A model generated the notes under the pieces. The model did not search any database. It was not told the DNA's origin and saw nothing but the letters and a program-made list of their open reading frames with translations. Shown piece after piece: positions 1 to 13,590 of a DNA stretch of 64,000 nt. The DNA is taken from positions 1,316,019 to 1,380,018 of the forward strand of contig CM049306.1 in the NCBI GenBank assembly GCA_026874595.1, given 5' to 3'. The DNA is from Sipunculus nudus (taxonomy: Eukaryota > Annelida > Sipuncula > Golfingiida > Sipunculidae). The position numbers and the translations under genes were made by a program. The stretch's first letter is position 1. The number at the start of each line of letters is the position of its first letter.

Positions 1-3000
1 GGAGGACTGCTGACATATGAATGAGGACAGGAGGACTGGTGACATGTAAATGATGACAGGAGGACTGGTGACATGTGAATGATGAAAGGAGGACTGGTGA
101 CATGTGAATGATAACAGGAGGACTGATGACATGTGAATGATGAAAGGAGGACTGGTTTGCATTAGTCCTGTAGGCCTTGTATTATTATATAACCCTGGTC
201 TAGTGGTGTGCTAAATATAATCATTAATCTCTCCATATAGTAGTGTGACATGTGAATGATGACAGGAGGACTGGTGACATGTGAATGATGACAGGAGGAC
301 TGTTGACATGTGAATGTTGACAGGAGGACTGGTGACAAGTGAATAGGAGGACTGGTGACATGTGAATGATGACAGGAGGACCAGTGACATGTGAATGATG
401 ACAGGACTGCTGACATGTAAATGATGACAGGAGAGATGGTTACATGTGAATGATGATGGGAGGACTAGTGACATGTGAATGATGACAGGAGGACTGGTGA
501 CATGTGAATGATGACAGGAGGACTGGTGACATGTGAACGATGAAAGGAGGACTGGTGACATGTGAAAGATGAAGGGAGGACTGGTGACATGTGAATGATG
601 ACATGTGAATGAAGAAAGGACTGCTGACATGTAAATGATGACAGGAGGACTGCTGACATGGGAATGAGGACAGGAGGAATTGTGACATGTAAATGATGAC
701 AGGAGGACTGGTGACATGTGAATGATGAAAGGAGGACTGCTGACATGTGATAGATGAAGGGAGGACTGGTGACATGTGAATGATGACAGGAGGACTAGTG
801 ACATGTGAATGATGTAAGGACTGCTGACATGTAAATGATGACAGGAGGACTGGTGACGTGAATGATGAAAGGAGGACTGGTGACATGTAAATGATGACAG
901 GAGGACTGGTGAAATGTGAATGATGAAAGGAGGACTGGTGACATGTAAATGATGACAGGAGGACTAGTGACATGTGATTGATGACAGGAGGACTGGTGAC
1001 ATGTGAATGATGAAAGGAGGACTGTTGACATGTGAATGATGAAAGGAGGACTGGTGACATGCAGATGATGACATGAGGACTAGTGACATGTGAATGATGA
1101 CAGGAGAGATGGTTACATGTAAATGATGACAGGAGGACTGGTGACATGTGAATGAGGAAAGGAGGACTGGTGACATGTGAATGATAACAGGAGGACTGGT
1201 GACATGTGAATGATGAAAGGAGGACTGGTGACATGTGAATGATGATAGGACTGGTGACATGTGAATGATGAAAGGAGGACTGGTGACATGTGAATGATGA
1301 CAGGAGGACTGGTGACATGTGAATGATGATAGGCCAGGTGACATGTGAATGATGACAGGAGGACTGGTGACATGTGAATGATGACAGGAGAGATGGTTAC
1401 ATGTAAATGATGACAGGAGGACTAGTGACATGTAAATGATGACAGGAGGACTGGTGACATGTGAAAAATGACGGGACTAGTGACATGTTATTGATGACAG
1501 GAGGACTGGTGACATGTGAATGATGATAGGACTGGTGACATGTGAATGATGACAGGAGGACTAGTGACATGTGAATGATGAAAGGACTTCTGACATGTAA
1601 ATGATGACAGGAGGACTGCTGACATATGAATGAGGACAGGAGGACTGGTGACATGTAAATGATGACAGGAGGACTGGTGACATGTGAATGATGAAAGGAG
1701 GACTGGTGACAAATGAAAAGGAGGACTGGTGACATGTGAATGATGACAGGAGGACCAGTGACATGTGAATGAGGACAGGACTGCTGACATGTAAATGATG
1801 ACAGGAGAGATGGTTACATGTGAATGATGATGGGAGGACTAGTGACATGTGAATGATGACAGGAGGACTGGTGACATGTGAATGATGACAGGAGGACTGG
1901 TGACATGTGAATGATGAAAGGAGGACTGGTGACATGTGAAAGATGAAGGGAGGACTGGTGACATGTGAATGATGACATGTGAATGAAGAAAGGACTGCTG
2001 ACATGTAAATGATGACAGGAGGACGGCTGACATGTGAATGAGGACAGGAGGACTTGTCGCATGTAAATGATGACAGGAGGACTGGTGACATGTGAATGAT
2101 GAAAGGAGGACTGCTGACATGTGATAGATGAAGGGAGGACTGGTGACATGTGAATGATGACAGGAGGACTAGTGACATGTGAATGATGTAAGGACTGCTG
2201 ACATGTAAATGATGACAGGAGGACTGGTGACATATGAATGATGAAAGGAGGACTGGTGACATGTAAATGATGACAGGAGGACTGGTGTCATGTGAATGAT
2301 GAAAGGAGGACTGGTGACATGTAAATGATGACAGGAGGACTAGTGACATGTGATTGATGACAGGAGGACTGGTGACATGTGAATGATGAAAGGAGGACTG
2401 TTGACATGTGAATAATGAAAGGAGGACTGGTGACATGCAAATGATGACATGAGGACTAGTGACATGTGAATGATGACAGGAGAGATGGTTACATGTAAAT
2501 GATGACAGGAGGACTGGTGACATGTGAATGATGAAAGGAGGACTGGTGACATGTGAATGATAACAGGAGGACTGGTGACATGTGAATGATAACAGGAGGA
2601 CTGGTGACATGTGAATGATGACAGGGGGACTGGTGACATGTGAATCATGATAGGACTGGTGACATGTGAATGATAAAAGGGGGACTGGTGACATGTAAAT
2701 GATGACAGGAGGACTGGTGACATGGGAATGATGAAAGGAGGACTGGTGACATGTAAATGATGACAGGAGGACTGGTGACATGTGAATGATGAAAGGAGGA
2801 CTGGTGACATGTGAATGATGATAGGCCAGGTGACATGTGAATGATGAAAGGAGGACTGGTGACATGTGAATGATGAAAGGAGGACTGGTGACATGTAATT
2901 GATGACAAGAGGACTAGTGACATGTGAATGATGAAAGGAGGACTGGTGACATGTAAATGATGACATGAGGACTAGTGACATGTGATTGATGACAGGAGGA

Positions 3001-6000
3001 CTGGTGACATGTGAATGATGACAAGAGAGATGGTTACATGTAAATATTGACAGGAGGACTGGTGACATGTGAATGATGAAAGGAGGACTGGTGACATGTA
3101 AATGATGATAGGAGGACTGGTGACATGTTAATGATGTCAGGAGGACTGGTGACATGTGAATGATGAAAGGAGGACTGGTGACATGTGAATGATGAAAGGA
3201 GGACTGGTGACATGTGAATGATAACAGGAGGACTGGTGACATGTGAGTGATGACAAGAGGACTAGTGACATGTGAATGATGAAAGGAGGACTGGTGACAT
3301 ATGAATGATGAAAGGAGGACTGGTGACATGTGAATGATGAAAGGAGGACTGGTGACATGTGAATGATAACAGGAGGACTGGTGACATGTGAATGATGACA
3401 GGAGGACTAGTGACATGTTAATGATGAAAGGACTGGTGACATGTAAATGATGACAGGAGGACCGGTGACATGTGAATGATGAAAGGAGGACTGGTGACAT
3501 GCAAATAATGACGTGAGGACTAGTGACATGTGAATGATGACAGGAGAGATGGTTACATGTAAGTGATGACAGGAGGACTGGTGACATGTAAATGATGACA
3601 GGATGACTGGTGACATGTGAATGATGACAGGACTAGTGACATGTGATTGATGACAGGAGTACTGGTGATATGTGAATGATGATAGGACTGGTGACATTTG
3701 AATGATGACAAGAGGACTAGTGACATGTGAATGATGACAGGAGGACTGCTGACATGTAAATGATGAGTGGAGGACTGGTGACATGTGAATGAGGACAGGA
3801 GGACTGGTGACATGTAAATGATGACAGGACTGGTGACATGTGAATGATGACAGGAGGACTGGTGACATGTGAATGATGACAGGACTGGTGACATGTGAAA
3901 GATGAAGGGAGGACTGGTGACTTGTGAATGATGACATTAGGACTCCTGACGTGTAAATGATGAAAGGAGGAATGGTGACATGTGAATGATGACAGGAGGA
4001 CTGGTGACATGTGAATGATGACAGGAGGACTGGTGACATGTGAATGAGGACAGGAGGACTGGTGACATGTGATTGATGACAGGGGGACTGGTGACATGTG
4101 AATGATGAAAGGAGGATTAGTGACATGTGAATGATGACAGGAGGACTAGTGACATGTGAATGATGACAGGAGGACTGGTGACATGTGAATGATGACAGGA
4201 GGACTGGTGACATGTGAATGATGAAAGGAGGACTGGTGACATGTGAATGATGACAGGAGGACTGTTGACATGTGAATGTTGACAGGAGGACTGGTGACAA
4301 GTGAATAGGAGGACTGGTGACATGTGAATGATGACAGGAGGACCAGTGACATGTGAATGATGACAGGACTGCTGACATGTAAATGATGACAGGAGAGATG
4401 GTTACATGTGAATGATGATGGGAGGACTAGTGACATGTGAATGATGACAGGAGGACTGGTGACATGTGAATGATGACAGGAGGACTGGTGACATGTGAAT
4501 GATGAACGGAGGACTGGTGACATGTGAAAGATGAAGGGAGGACTGGTGACATGTGAATGATATCATGTGAATGAAGAAAGGACTGCTGACATGTAAATGA
4601 TGACAGGAGGACTGCTGACATGGGAATGAGGACAGGAGGAATTGTGACATGTAAATGATGACAGGAGGACTGGTGACATGTGAATGATGAAAGGAGGACT
4701 GCTGACATGTGAATGATGAAAGGAGGACTGGTGACATGTAAATGATGACAGGAGGACTGGTGAAATGTGAATGATGAAAGGAGGACTGGTGACATGTAAA
4801 TGATGACAGGAGGACTAGTGACATGTGATTGATGACAGGAGGACTGGTGACATGTGAATGATGAAAGGAGGACTGTTGACATGTGAATGATGAAAGGAGG
4901 ACTGGTGACATGCAAATGATGACATGAGGACTAGTGACATGTGAATGATGACAGGAGAGATGGTTACATGTAAATTATGACAGGAGGACTGGTGACATGT
5001 GAATGAGGAAAGGAGGACTGGTGACATGTGAATGATAACAGGAGGACTGGTGACATGTGAATGATGAAAGGAGGACTGGTGACATGTGAATGATGATAGG
5101 AATGGTGACATGTGAATGATGAAAGGAGGACTGGTGACATGTGAATGATGACAGGAGGACTGGTGACATGTGAATGATGATAGGCCAGGTGACATGTGAA
5201 TGATGACAGGAGGACTGGTGACATGTGAATGATGACAGGAGAGATGGTTACATGTAAATGATGACAGGAGGACTGGTGAAATGTAAATGATGACAGGAGG
5301 ACTGGTGACATGTGAATAATGACGGGACTAGTGACATGTTATTGATGACCGGAGGACTGGTGACATGTGAATGATGATAGGACTGGTGACATGTGAATGA
5401 TGACAGGAGGACTAGTGACATGTGAATGATGAAAGGACTGCTGACATGTAAATGATGACAGGAGGACTGCTGACATATGAATGAGGACAGGAGGACTGGT
5501 GACATGTAAATGATGACAGGAGGACTGGTGACATGTGAATGATGAAAGGAGGACTGGTGACAAGTGAATAGGAGGACTGGTGACATGTGAATGATGACAG
5601 GAGGACCAGTGACATGTGAATGATGACAGGACTGCTGACATGTAAATGATGACAGGAGAGATGGTTACATGTGAATGATGATGGGAGGACTAGTGACATG
5701 TGAATGATGACAGGAGGACTGGTGACATGTGAATGATGACAGGAGGACTGGTGACATGTGAATGATGAAAGGAGGACTGGTGACATGTGAAAGATGAAGG
5801 GAGGACTGGTGACATGTGAATGATGACATGTGAATGAAGAAAGGACTGCTGACATGTAAATAATGACAGGAGGACGGCTGACATGTGAATGAGGACAGGA
5901 GGACTTGTCGCATGTAAAATGATGACAGGAGGACTGGTGACATGTGAATGATGAAAGGAGGACTGCTGACATGTGATAGATGAAGGGAGGACTGGTGACA

Positions 6001-9000
6001 TGTGAATGATGACAGGAGGACTAGTGACATGTGAATGATGTAAGGACTGCTGACATGTAAATGATGACAGGAGGACTGGTGACATGTGATTCATGAAAGG
6101 AGGACTGGTGACATGTAAATGATGACAGGAGGACTGGTGTCATGTGAATGATGAAAGGAGGACTGGTGACATGTAAATGATGACAGGAGGACTAGTGACA
6201 TGTGATTGATGACAGGAGGACTGGTGACATGTGAATGATGAAAGGAGGACTGTTGACATGTGAATGATGAAAGGAGGACTGGTGACATGCAAATGATGAC
6301 ATGAGAACTAGTGACATGTGAATGATGACAGGAGAGATGGTTACATGTAAATGATGACAGGAGGACTGGTGACATGTGAATGATGAAAGGAGGACTGGTG
6401 ACATGTGAATGATATCAGGAGGACTGGTGACATGTGAATGATGACAGGGGGACTGGTGACATGTGAATCATGATAGGACTGGTGACATGTGAATGATGAA
6501 AGGGGGATTGGTGACATGTAAATGATGACAGGAGGACTGGTGACATGGGAATGATGAAAGGAAGACTGGTGACATGTAAATGATGACAGGAGGACTGGTG
6601 ACATGTGAATGATGAAAGGAGGACTGGTGACATGTGAATGATGATAGGCCAGGTGACATGTGAATGATGAAAGGAGGACTGGTGACATGTGAATGATGAA
6701 AGGAGGACTGGTGACATGTAATTGATGACAGGAGGACTAGTGACATGTGAATGATGAAAGGAGGACTGGTGACATGTAAATGATGACATGAGGACTAGTG
6801 ACATGTGATTGATGACAGGAGGACTGGTGACATGTGAATGATGACAAGAGAGATGGTTACATGTAAATAATGACAGGAGGACTGGTGACATATGAATGAT
6901 GAAAGGAGGACTGGTGACATGTAAATGATGACAGGAGGACTGGTGACATGTAAATGATGTCAGGAGGACTGGTGACATGTGAATGATGAAAGGAGGACTG
7001 GTGACATGTGAATGATGAAAGGAGGACTGGTGACATGTGAATGATAACAGGAGGACTGGTGACATGTGAGTGATGACAAGAGGACTAGTGACATGTGAAT
7101 GATGAAAGGAGGACTGGTGACATATGAATGATGAAAGGAGGACTGGTGACATGTGAATGATGAAAGGAGGACTGGTGACATGTGAATGATATCAGGAGGA
7201 CTGGTGACATGTGAATGATGACAGGAGGACTAGTGACATGTTAATGATGAAAGGACTGGTGACATGTAAATGATGACAGGAGGACTGGTGACATGTGAAT
7301 GATGAAAGGAGGACTGGTGACATGTAAATAATGACATGAGGACTAGTGACATGTGAATGATGACAGGAGAGATGGTTACATGTAAGTGATGACAGGAGGA
7401 CAGGTGACATGTAAATGATGACAGGATGACTGGTGACATGTGAATGATGACAGGACTAGTGACATGTGATTGATGACAGGAGTACTGGTGATATGTGAAT
7501 GATGATAGGACTGGTGACATTTGAATGATGACAAGAGGACTAGTGACATGTGAATGATGACAGGAGGACTGCTGACATGTAAATGATGACAGGAGGACTG
7601 GTGACATGTGAATGAGGACAGGAGGACTGGTGACATGTAAATGATGACAGGACTGGTGACATGTGAATGATGACAGGAGGACTGGTGACATGTGAATGAT
7701 GACAGGAGGACTGGTGACATGTGAATGATGAAAGGAGGATTGGTGACATGTGAATGATGACAGGAGGACTGTTGACATGTGAATGTTGACAGGAGGACTG
7801 GTGACAAGTGAATAAGAGGACTGGTGACTTGTGAATGATGACAGGAGGACCAGTGACATGTGAATGATGACAGGACTGCTGACATGTAAATGATGACAGG
7901 AGAGATGGTTACATGTGAATGATGATGGGAGGACTTGTGACATGTGAATGATGACAGGAGGACTGGTGACATGTGAATGATGACAGGAGGACTGGTGACA
8001 TGTGAACAATGAAAGGAGGACTGGTGACATGTGAAAGATGAAGGGAGGACTTGTGACATGTGAATGATGACATGTGAATGAAGAAAGGACTGCTGACATG
8101 TAAATGATGACAGGAGGACTGCTGACATGGGAATGAGGACAGGAGGAATTGTGACATGTAAATGATGACAGGAGGACTGGTGACATGTGAATGATGAAAG
8201 GAGGACTGCTGACATGTGATAGATGAAGGGAGGACTGGTGACATGTGAATGATGACAGGAGGACTAGTGACATGTGAATGGTGTCAGGAGGATTAATGAC
8301 ATGTGATTGATGACAGGGGGACTGGTGACATGTGAATGATGGAAGGAGGACTGGTGACTTGTGAATGATGACAGGAGGACTGGTGACATGTGAATGATGA
8401 CAGGAGAACTATTGAAATGTGATTGATGACAGGGGGACTGGTGGCATGTGAATGATGACAGGAGGATTAGTGAAATGTGAATGATGACAAGAGGGCTAGT
8501 GACATGTGAATGATGAAAGGACTCCTGACATGTGAATGATGACAGGAGCACTGGTGACATGCGAATGATGATAGGAGGACAGGTGACTTGTGAATGATGA
8601 CAGGAGAACTATTGACATGTGATTGATGACAGGGGGACTGGTGACATGTGAATGATGACAGGAGGATTAGTGACATGTGATTGATGACAGGGGGACTGGT
8701 GACATGTGAATGATGAAAGGAGGACTGGTGACATGTGAATGATGATAGGCCAGGTGACATGTGAATGATGAAAGGAGGACTGGTGACATGTGAATGATGA
8801 CAAGAGGACTAGTGACATGTGAATGATGAAAGGACTTCTGACATGTGAATGATGAAGGGAGGAATGGTGACATGTGAATGATGACAAGAGGACTAGTGAC
8901 ATGTGATTGATGACAGGAGGACTGGTGACATGTGAATGATGACAGGAAGACTGGTGACATGTGAATGATGACAAGAGAACTAGTGACATGTGAATGATGA

Positions 9001-9085
9001 AAGGACTCCTGACATGTGAATGATGACAGGAGGAATGGTGACATGTGAATGATGACAAGAGGAATGTTGACATGTGAATGATGAC
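1..9085. repeat. 29-bp minisatellite array, about 300 units
   Basis: The unit is close to GGTGACATGTGAATGATGAC followed by AGGAGGACT (29 bp), with 26-bp and other length variants. Because 29 is not a multiple of 3, the three frames rotate through the same sequence, and the minus strand happens to lack stops. This yields long but meaningless frames rich in SSFTCHQSS and SPPVIIHMS motifs. Kilobase blocks are duplicated: distinctive variants recur at offsets of about 1,374 bp (465 and 1839) and 3,823-3,851 bp (1488 and 5339; 2645 and 6468; 3137 and 6960). The array is cut by the left window edge and interrupted at about 154-242. Confidence 0.95.
154..242 (+). repeat. Interruption in the 29-bp array carrying a family-B 3' end fragment
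   Basis: The array is broken by about 90 bases that open with TTTGCATTAG, TCCTGTAGGCCTTG (ending at 179). This matches the 3' terminus of family B seen at 33681, 34001 and 45175. The remaining 60 or so bases to 242 are unique AT-rich sequence. It may be an old transposon remnant that the array grew around. Confidence 0.6.
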
Positions 9086-9184
9086 AGGACTGATGAACCT
9101 AAACCCAGTGGAATAAATGAAAGCTGACCACTAGAGCCAGCACAATACATATGACTGTTTGCTGTTAGCCACTCAGAGACTAAA
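9086..9184. other. Unique spacer between two arrays
   Basis: About 100 bases of non-repetitive sequence link the 29-bp and 40-bp arrays. No gene, splice site pair or repeat was recognised. Confidence 0.6.
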
Positions 9185-9635
9185 GCGGTGGTCCACATGG
9201 GTATCACCTTAATCAGTTATCAGAGCAGTGGTCAATGTGGTATCACCTTGATCAGTTATCAGAGCAGTGGTCCACATGGTTATCACCTTGATCAGTTATC
9301 AGAGCAGTTGTCCATGTTGGTACATGTATCACCTTGATCAGTTATCAGAGTAGTGGTCAATGTGGGTATCACCTTGATCAGTTTTAAGAGCAATGGTCCA
9401 CATAAGTATCACCTTGATCAGTTATTAATGCAGTGGTCCACATGGGTATCTCCTTGATCAATTTTCAGAGCAGTGGTCCAAGTGATTATCACCTTGATCT
9501 GTTATCAGAGCAATGGTCCACATTGGTATCACCTTGATCAGTTATCAGAGCAATGGTCCACATGGGTATCACCTTGATCAGTTGTCAGAGCAGTGGACCT
9601 CATGGGTATCTGACACCTTGATCAGTTGTCAGCTC
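9185..9635. repeat. 40-bp minisatellite, about 11 units
   Basis: The unit is CATGGGTATCACCTTGATCA then GTTATCAGAGCAGTGGTCCA. Units are diverged, with substitutions, small insertions (for example near 9320) and a degenerate right edge, which suggests an older or less homogenised array. It shares no obvious sequence with its neighbours. Confidence 0.9.
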
Positions 9636-9876
9636 TACTTCTGAAAGACCAATTATGTACAGCAAAACCTCCATGTTGTTCAACTTCTTTAAGTCATATA
9701 TCTGACAAAGGTCAAAGTCTCAAGCTATTACTCCTCCAAAGTTTAGTTAAATTATTACCAACCAAACCATGTTTGTAGAACCTCAGATACAATGATTTTC
9801 ACTGCAGACCTGTCATAACATAGATATGCTGTGTTTCTTTTCAACTCAGATGTCTCCAAATTTGATTTTTTTTCAG
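9636..9876. other. Non-repetitive sequence upstream of candidate exon 1
   Basis: About 240 bases with no convincing coding frame on either strand. It ends in the T-rich acceptor of exon 1. A short minus-strand open stretch overlaps exon 1 and looks like a shadow frame. Confidence 0.5.
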
Positions 9877-9918
9877 CCCAACAAGTCTGTTGAAACTTGC
9901 AAGCAGGATTCAGATGCT
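9877..9918 (+). CDS. Candidate exon 1 of the unidentified gene (alternative end 9952)
   Basis: A pyrimidine tract (TTTTTTTTCAG) ends at 9876. Read in phase 0 the exon gives PNKSVETCKQDSDA and stops at a GTAAGA donor beginning at 9919, leaving phase 0 as the next exon requires. A second donor (GTACTA at 9953) would add a dozen residues (VRPATANVEAV) and end in phase 1, which does not fit the next exon unless another exon lies between. The other two frames contain stops. This is the least certain exon of the chain. Confidence 0.4.
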
Positions 9919-9952
9919 GTAAGACCTGCGACGGCAAATGTTGAAGCTGTAG

Positions 9953-10768
9953 GTACTACAAACTGATGGGAAATACAATACAATCTTTCTTCCTGTTCCT
10001 ATAAATTAGAGAGATGTATGAATAGCCATGCTGGTTTATTGTATCAGAGCTTGAATATGAACACACAAAATTCCTAAGTAAACTGTGTGATTGTTAGTCT
10101 TCGCCAAAATGGTCCATGTCAGTCCTTTCATCAGTCTTTCATGTCTGTCCCACCTCCTTCTACCAGATATCTGTAATCCCCCTGCTGCTCTCTTTACCAA
10201 ATTTTGCAGACATATTTATCACCTGAATTGCATGTGTTTATTAATCTGCAGGTGGCTCCTGTTGAACTTTTTTTCTGTGATCCAAACAGTCTTTCCCATT
10301 TTCCATGAGAAAGTCACTAAAAAGAACAGTGATGTTCATACATTTATAATATGTTATATTCATTGATGACAGTCAACATATCATGTCAGTTATCTGGTTC
10401 TTAATGACTTCTTAGAAAGTGTTTGTTGACCTGCTAAATAGCCATTTCATCATTTAAGATTTTCTTTGTCTTTTGCTTTACTAGTTAGCATAGTGAATAG
10501 TCATATTGTCAAATGTTACTCTCTGAGTAGACTACAGAACATACAAATCCTTATATTTCTTGTCAGTGATTCACCATATAGAGTAAAACTATTTTTATAA
10601 AGATGATTTTATGTTTTTACACACACAGCTTTACTAATACAATGTTCATGCAGAAGTGTGATAGTCCAATGAAATGTTCTATTTATCTAAATAACTGCTT
10701 CCATACCAAATTATTTCATTGACATGTTTTGAACTGTGTACTAAAATCATTACTCTGACTTTTCACAG
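9953..10768 (+). other. Intron 1 of the gene model, unique sequence
   Basis: An AT-rich stretch of about 800 bases without tandem repeats. A 91-codon open frame at 10091-10366 has no splice or start support and is hydrophobic/Cys-rich in a way typical of chance frames. The right end is the exon-2 acceptor. Confidence 0.5.
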
Positions 10769-10885
10769 GTACAGCTGAATTTTGATATTAACAATCAAAA
10801 TACTCAGGAGAGAAAATCTAGTCATCAGGATGAACACATGGACAATAAGATTATCAGTCAGCAGGTGGAAAACATGGACAATAAG
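10769..10885 (+). CDS. Candidate exon 2, running into the 36-bp minisatellite
   Basis: The acceptor is TTTTCACAG ending at 10768. The phase-0 translation begins VQLNFDINNQNTQERKSSHQ and continues into the repeat as DEHMDNK, IISQQVENMDNK and so on. The first AATAAG/GTAATT donor ends the exon at 10885 (39 codons, phase 0). The frame stays open until TAG at 10991-10993, so donors one or two repeat units later (ends at 10921 and 10957) would lengthen the protein by 12 residues each. Beyond 10991 the array carries recurrent stops and cannot be coding in this frame. The acceptor and phase support an exon; which repeated donor is used cannot be seen. Confidence 0.55.
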
Positions 10886-13590
10886 GTAATTAGTCAGCAG
10901 GTGGAACACATGGACAATAAGGTAATTAGTCAGCAGGTGGAACACATGGACAATAAGGTAATTAGTCAGCAGGGTGAACACATGGACAGTTAGGTAATTA
11001 GTCAGCAAGGTGAACACATGGACAACAAGGTTATTAGTCAGCAGGGTGAATACAGGGACAACGGTGAACACATGGACAATAAGGTAATTAGTCAGCAGGA
11101 TGAACACATGGACAGTTAGGTAATTAGTCAGCAAGGTGAACACATGGACAACAAGGTTATTAGTCAGCAGGGTGAATACATAGACAAGGGTGAACACATG
11201 GACAATAAAGTTATTAGTCAGCAGGTGGAACTTATGGACTATAAGGTAATTAGTCAGCAGGATGAACACATGGACAGTTAGGTAATTAGTCAGCAAGGTG
11301 AACACATGGACAACAAGGTTATTAGTCAGCAGGGTGAATACAGGGACAAGGGTGAACACATGGACAATAAGGTAATTAGTCAGCAGGATGAACACATGGA
11401 CAGTTAGGTAATAAGTCAGCAAGGTGAACACATGGACAACAAGGTTATTAGTCAGCAGGGTGAATACAAAGACAAGGGTGAACACATGGACAATAAGGTA
11501 ATTAGTCAGCAGGGTGAATACATGGACAAGGGTGAACACATGGACAATAAGGTAATTAGTCAGCAGGATGAACACATGGACAGTTAGGTAATTAGTCAGC
11601 AAGGTGAACATATGGACAACAAGGTTATTAGTCAGCAGGGTGAATACATGGACAAGGGTGAACACATGGACAATAAGGTAATTAGTCAGCAGGATGAACA
11701 CATGGACAGTTAGGTAATTAGTCAGCAAGGTGAACACATGGACAACAAGGTTATTAGTCAGCAGGGTGAATACATGGACAAGGGTGAACACATGGACAAT
11801 AAGGTAATTAGTCAGCAGGGTGAATACATGGACAATTGTGAACACATGGACAATAAGGTAATTAGTCAGCAGGATGAACACATGGACAGTTAGGTAATTA
11901 GTCAGCAAGGTGAACACATGGACAACAAGGTTAATAGCCAGCAGGGTGAATACATGGCAAGGGTGAACACATGGACAATAAGGTAATTAGTCAGCAGGAT
12001 GAACACATGGACAGTTAGGTAATTAGTCAGCAAGGTGAACACATGGACAACAAGGTTATTAGTCAGCAGGGTGAATACATGGACAAGGGTGAACACATGG
12101 ACAATAAGGTAATTAGTCAGCAGGGTGAATACATGGACAAGGGTGAACAAATGGACAATAAGGTAATTAGTCAGCAGGATGAACACATAGACAGTTAGGT
12201 TATTAGTCAGCAAGGTGAACACATGGACAACAAGGTTATTAGTCAGCAGGGTGAATACATGGACAAGGATGAGCACATGGACAATAAGGTAATTAGTCAG
12301 CAGGATGAACACAAGGACAGTTAGGTTATTAGTCAGCAAGGTGAACACATGGACAACAAGGTTATTAGTCAGCAGGGTGAATACATGGACAAGGGTGAAC
12401 ACATGGACAATAAGGTAATTAGTCAGCAGGATGAACACAAGGACAGTTAGGTTATTAGTCAGCAAGGTGAACACATGGACAACAAGGTTATTAGTCAGCA
12501 GGGTGAATACATGGACAAGGGTGAACACATGGACAATAAGGTAATTAGTCAGCAGGTAGAAAACATGGACAATAAGGTCATAAGTTGGCAGGGTGAACAC
12601 ATGGAAAATAAGGTAATTAGTCAGCAGGTAGAAAACATGGACAATAAGGTCATTAGTCATCAGGGTGAATACATGGACAATAAGGTAATTAGTCAGCAGA
12701 TAGAAAACATGGACAATAAAATAATTAGTCAGCAGGATGAACACATGGACAGTTAGGTAATTAGTCAGCAGGGTGAACACATGGACAACAAGGTTATTAG
12801 TCAGCAGGGTGAATACATGGGCACGGGTGAACACATGGACAATAAGGTAATTAGTCAGCAGGATGAAAACATGGACAGTTAGGTAATTAGTCAGCAAGGT
12901 GAACACATGGACAACAAGGTTATTAGTCAGCAGGGTGAATACATGGACAAGGGTGAACACATGGACAATAAGGTTATTAGTCAGCAGGTAGAAAACATGG
13001 ACAATAAGGTAATTAGTCAGCAGGGTGAACACATGGACAATAAGGTAATTAGTCAGCAGGTTTGAACACATGGACAATAAGGTTATAAGTCAGCAGGTAG
13101 AAAACATGGACAACAAGGTAATTAGTCAGCAGGGTGAACACATGGAAAGTTAGGTAATTAGTCAGCAGGCTGAACACATGGACAAGGATGAACAGATGGA
13201 TAAGGCTGAACACATTGATGTCAGCAGGGTAAACACATGGACAATAAGGTCATTAGTCATCAGGGTGAACCCATGGACAATAAGGTCATTAGTCATCAGG
13301 GTAAACATATTGACAATAAGGTAATTAGCCAGCAGGGTGAACACATGGACAAGGATGAACAGATGGATAAGGCTGAACACATTGGTGTCAGGAGGGTGAA
13401 CACATGGACAATGAGGTAATTAGTCAGCAGGGTGGACACATGGACAATAAGGTAAATTGTCAGAAGGGTGAACACATGATTAAGGGTGAACACATGAACA
13501 ATTAGGTAATTGGTCAACAGGGTAAACATATGGACAATAAGGTAATTAGTCAGCAGGTTAAACACATGGATAAGGGTGAACACATGCATT
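10827..13590 (+). repeat. 36-bp/18-bp compound minisatellite that begins inside exon 2
   Basis: The main unit (36 bp, 12 codons) reads EHMDNKVISQQG on the plus strand. A half-size unit (18 bp) reads EYMDKG. A frequent variant changes AATAAG to AGTTAG, giving HMDS then stop. The units form higher-order blocks, commonly 126 bp (three long and one short) with longer variants. The minus strand lacks these stops, so it shows frames of 384 and 391 codons of monotonous VHVFTLLTNYLI, which I regard as artefacts. Nearly every long unit contains AATAAG/GTAATT, a good donor, and TTAGTCAGCAG/G, acceptor-like. The right end is degenerate from about 13100. Confidence 0.9.

Noticed and set aside
440-2865. 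Long minus-strand frames (292 and 434 codons) in the 29-bp array
   Set aside because: They are pure translation of a 29-bp repeat whose minus strand lacks stops in all frames; no start context, no non-repeat sequence, and overlapping equivalents occur in other frames.
1-9085. CRISPR-like array
   Set aside because: There are no unique spacers between repeats, units are contiguous and diverged, and the setting is animal intronic DNA.
10240-10270. Additional exon after CTGCAG at 10251
   Set aside because: In the phase needed after the long form of exon 1 it reads GSC then stop, with no donor.
10763-13077. Minus-strand frames of 384 and 391 codons
   Set aside because: They mirror the 36-bp array and read as monotonous VFTLLTNYLIVH; the plus strand has the exon-like acceptor and start of the repeat.
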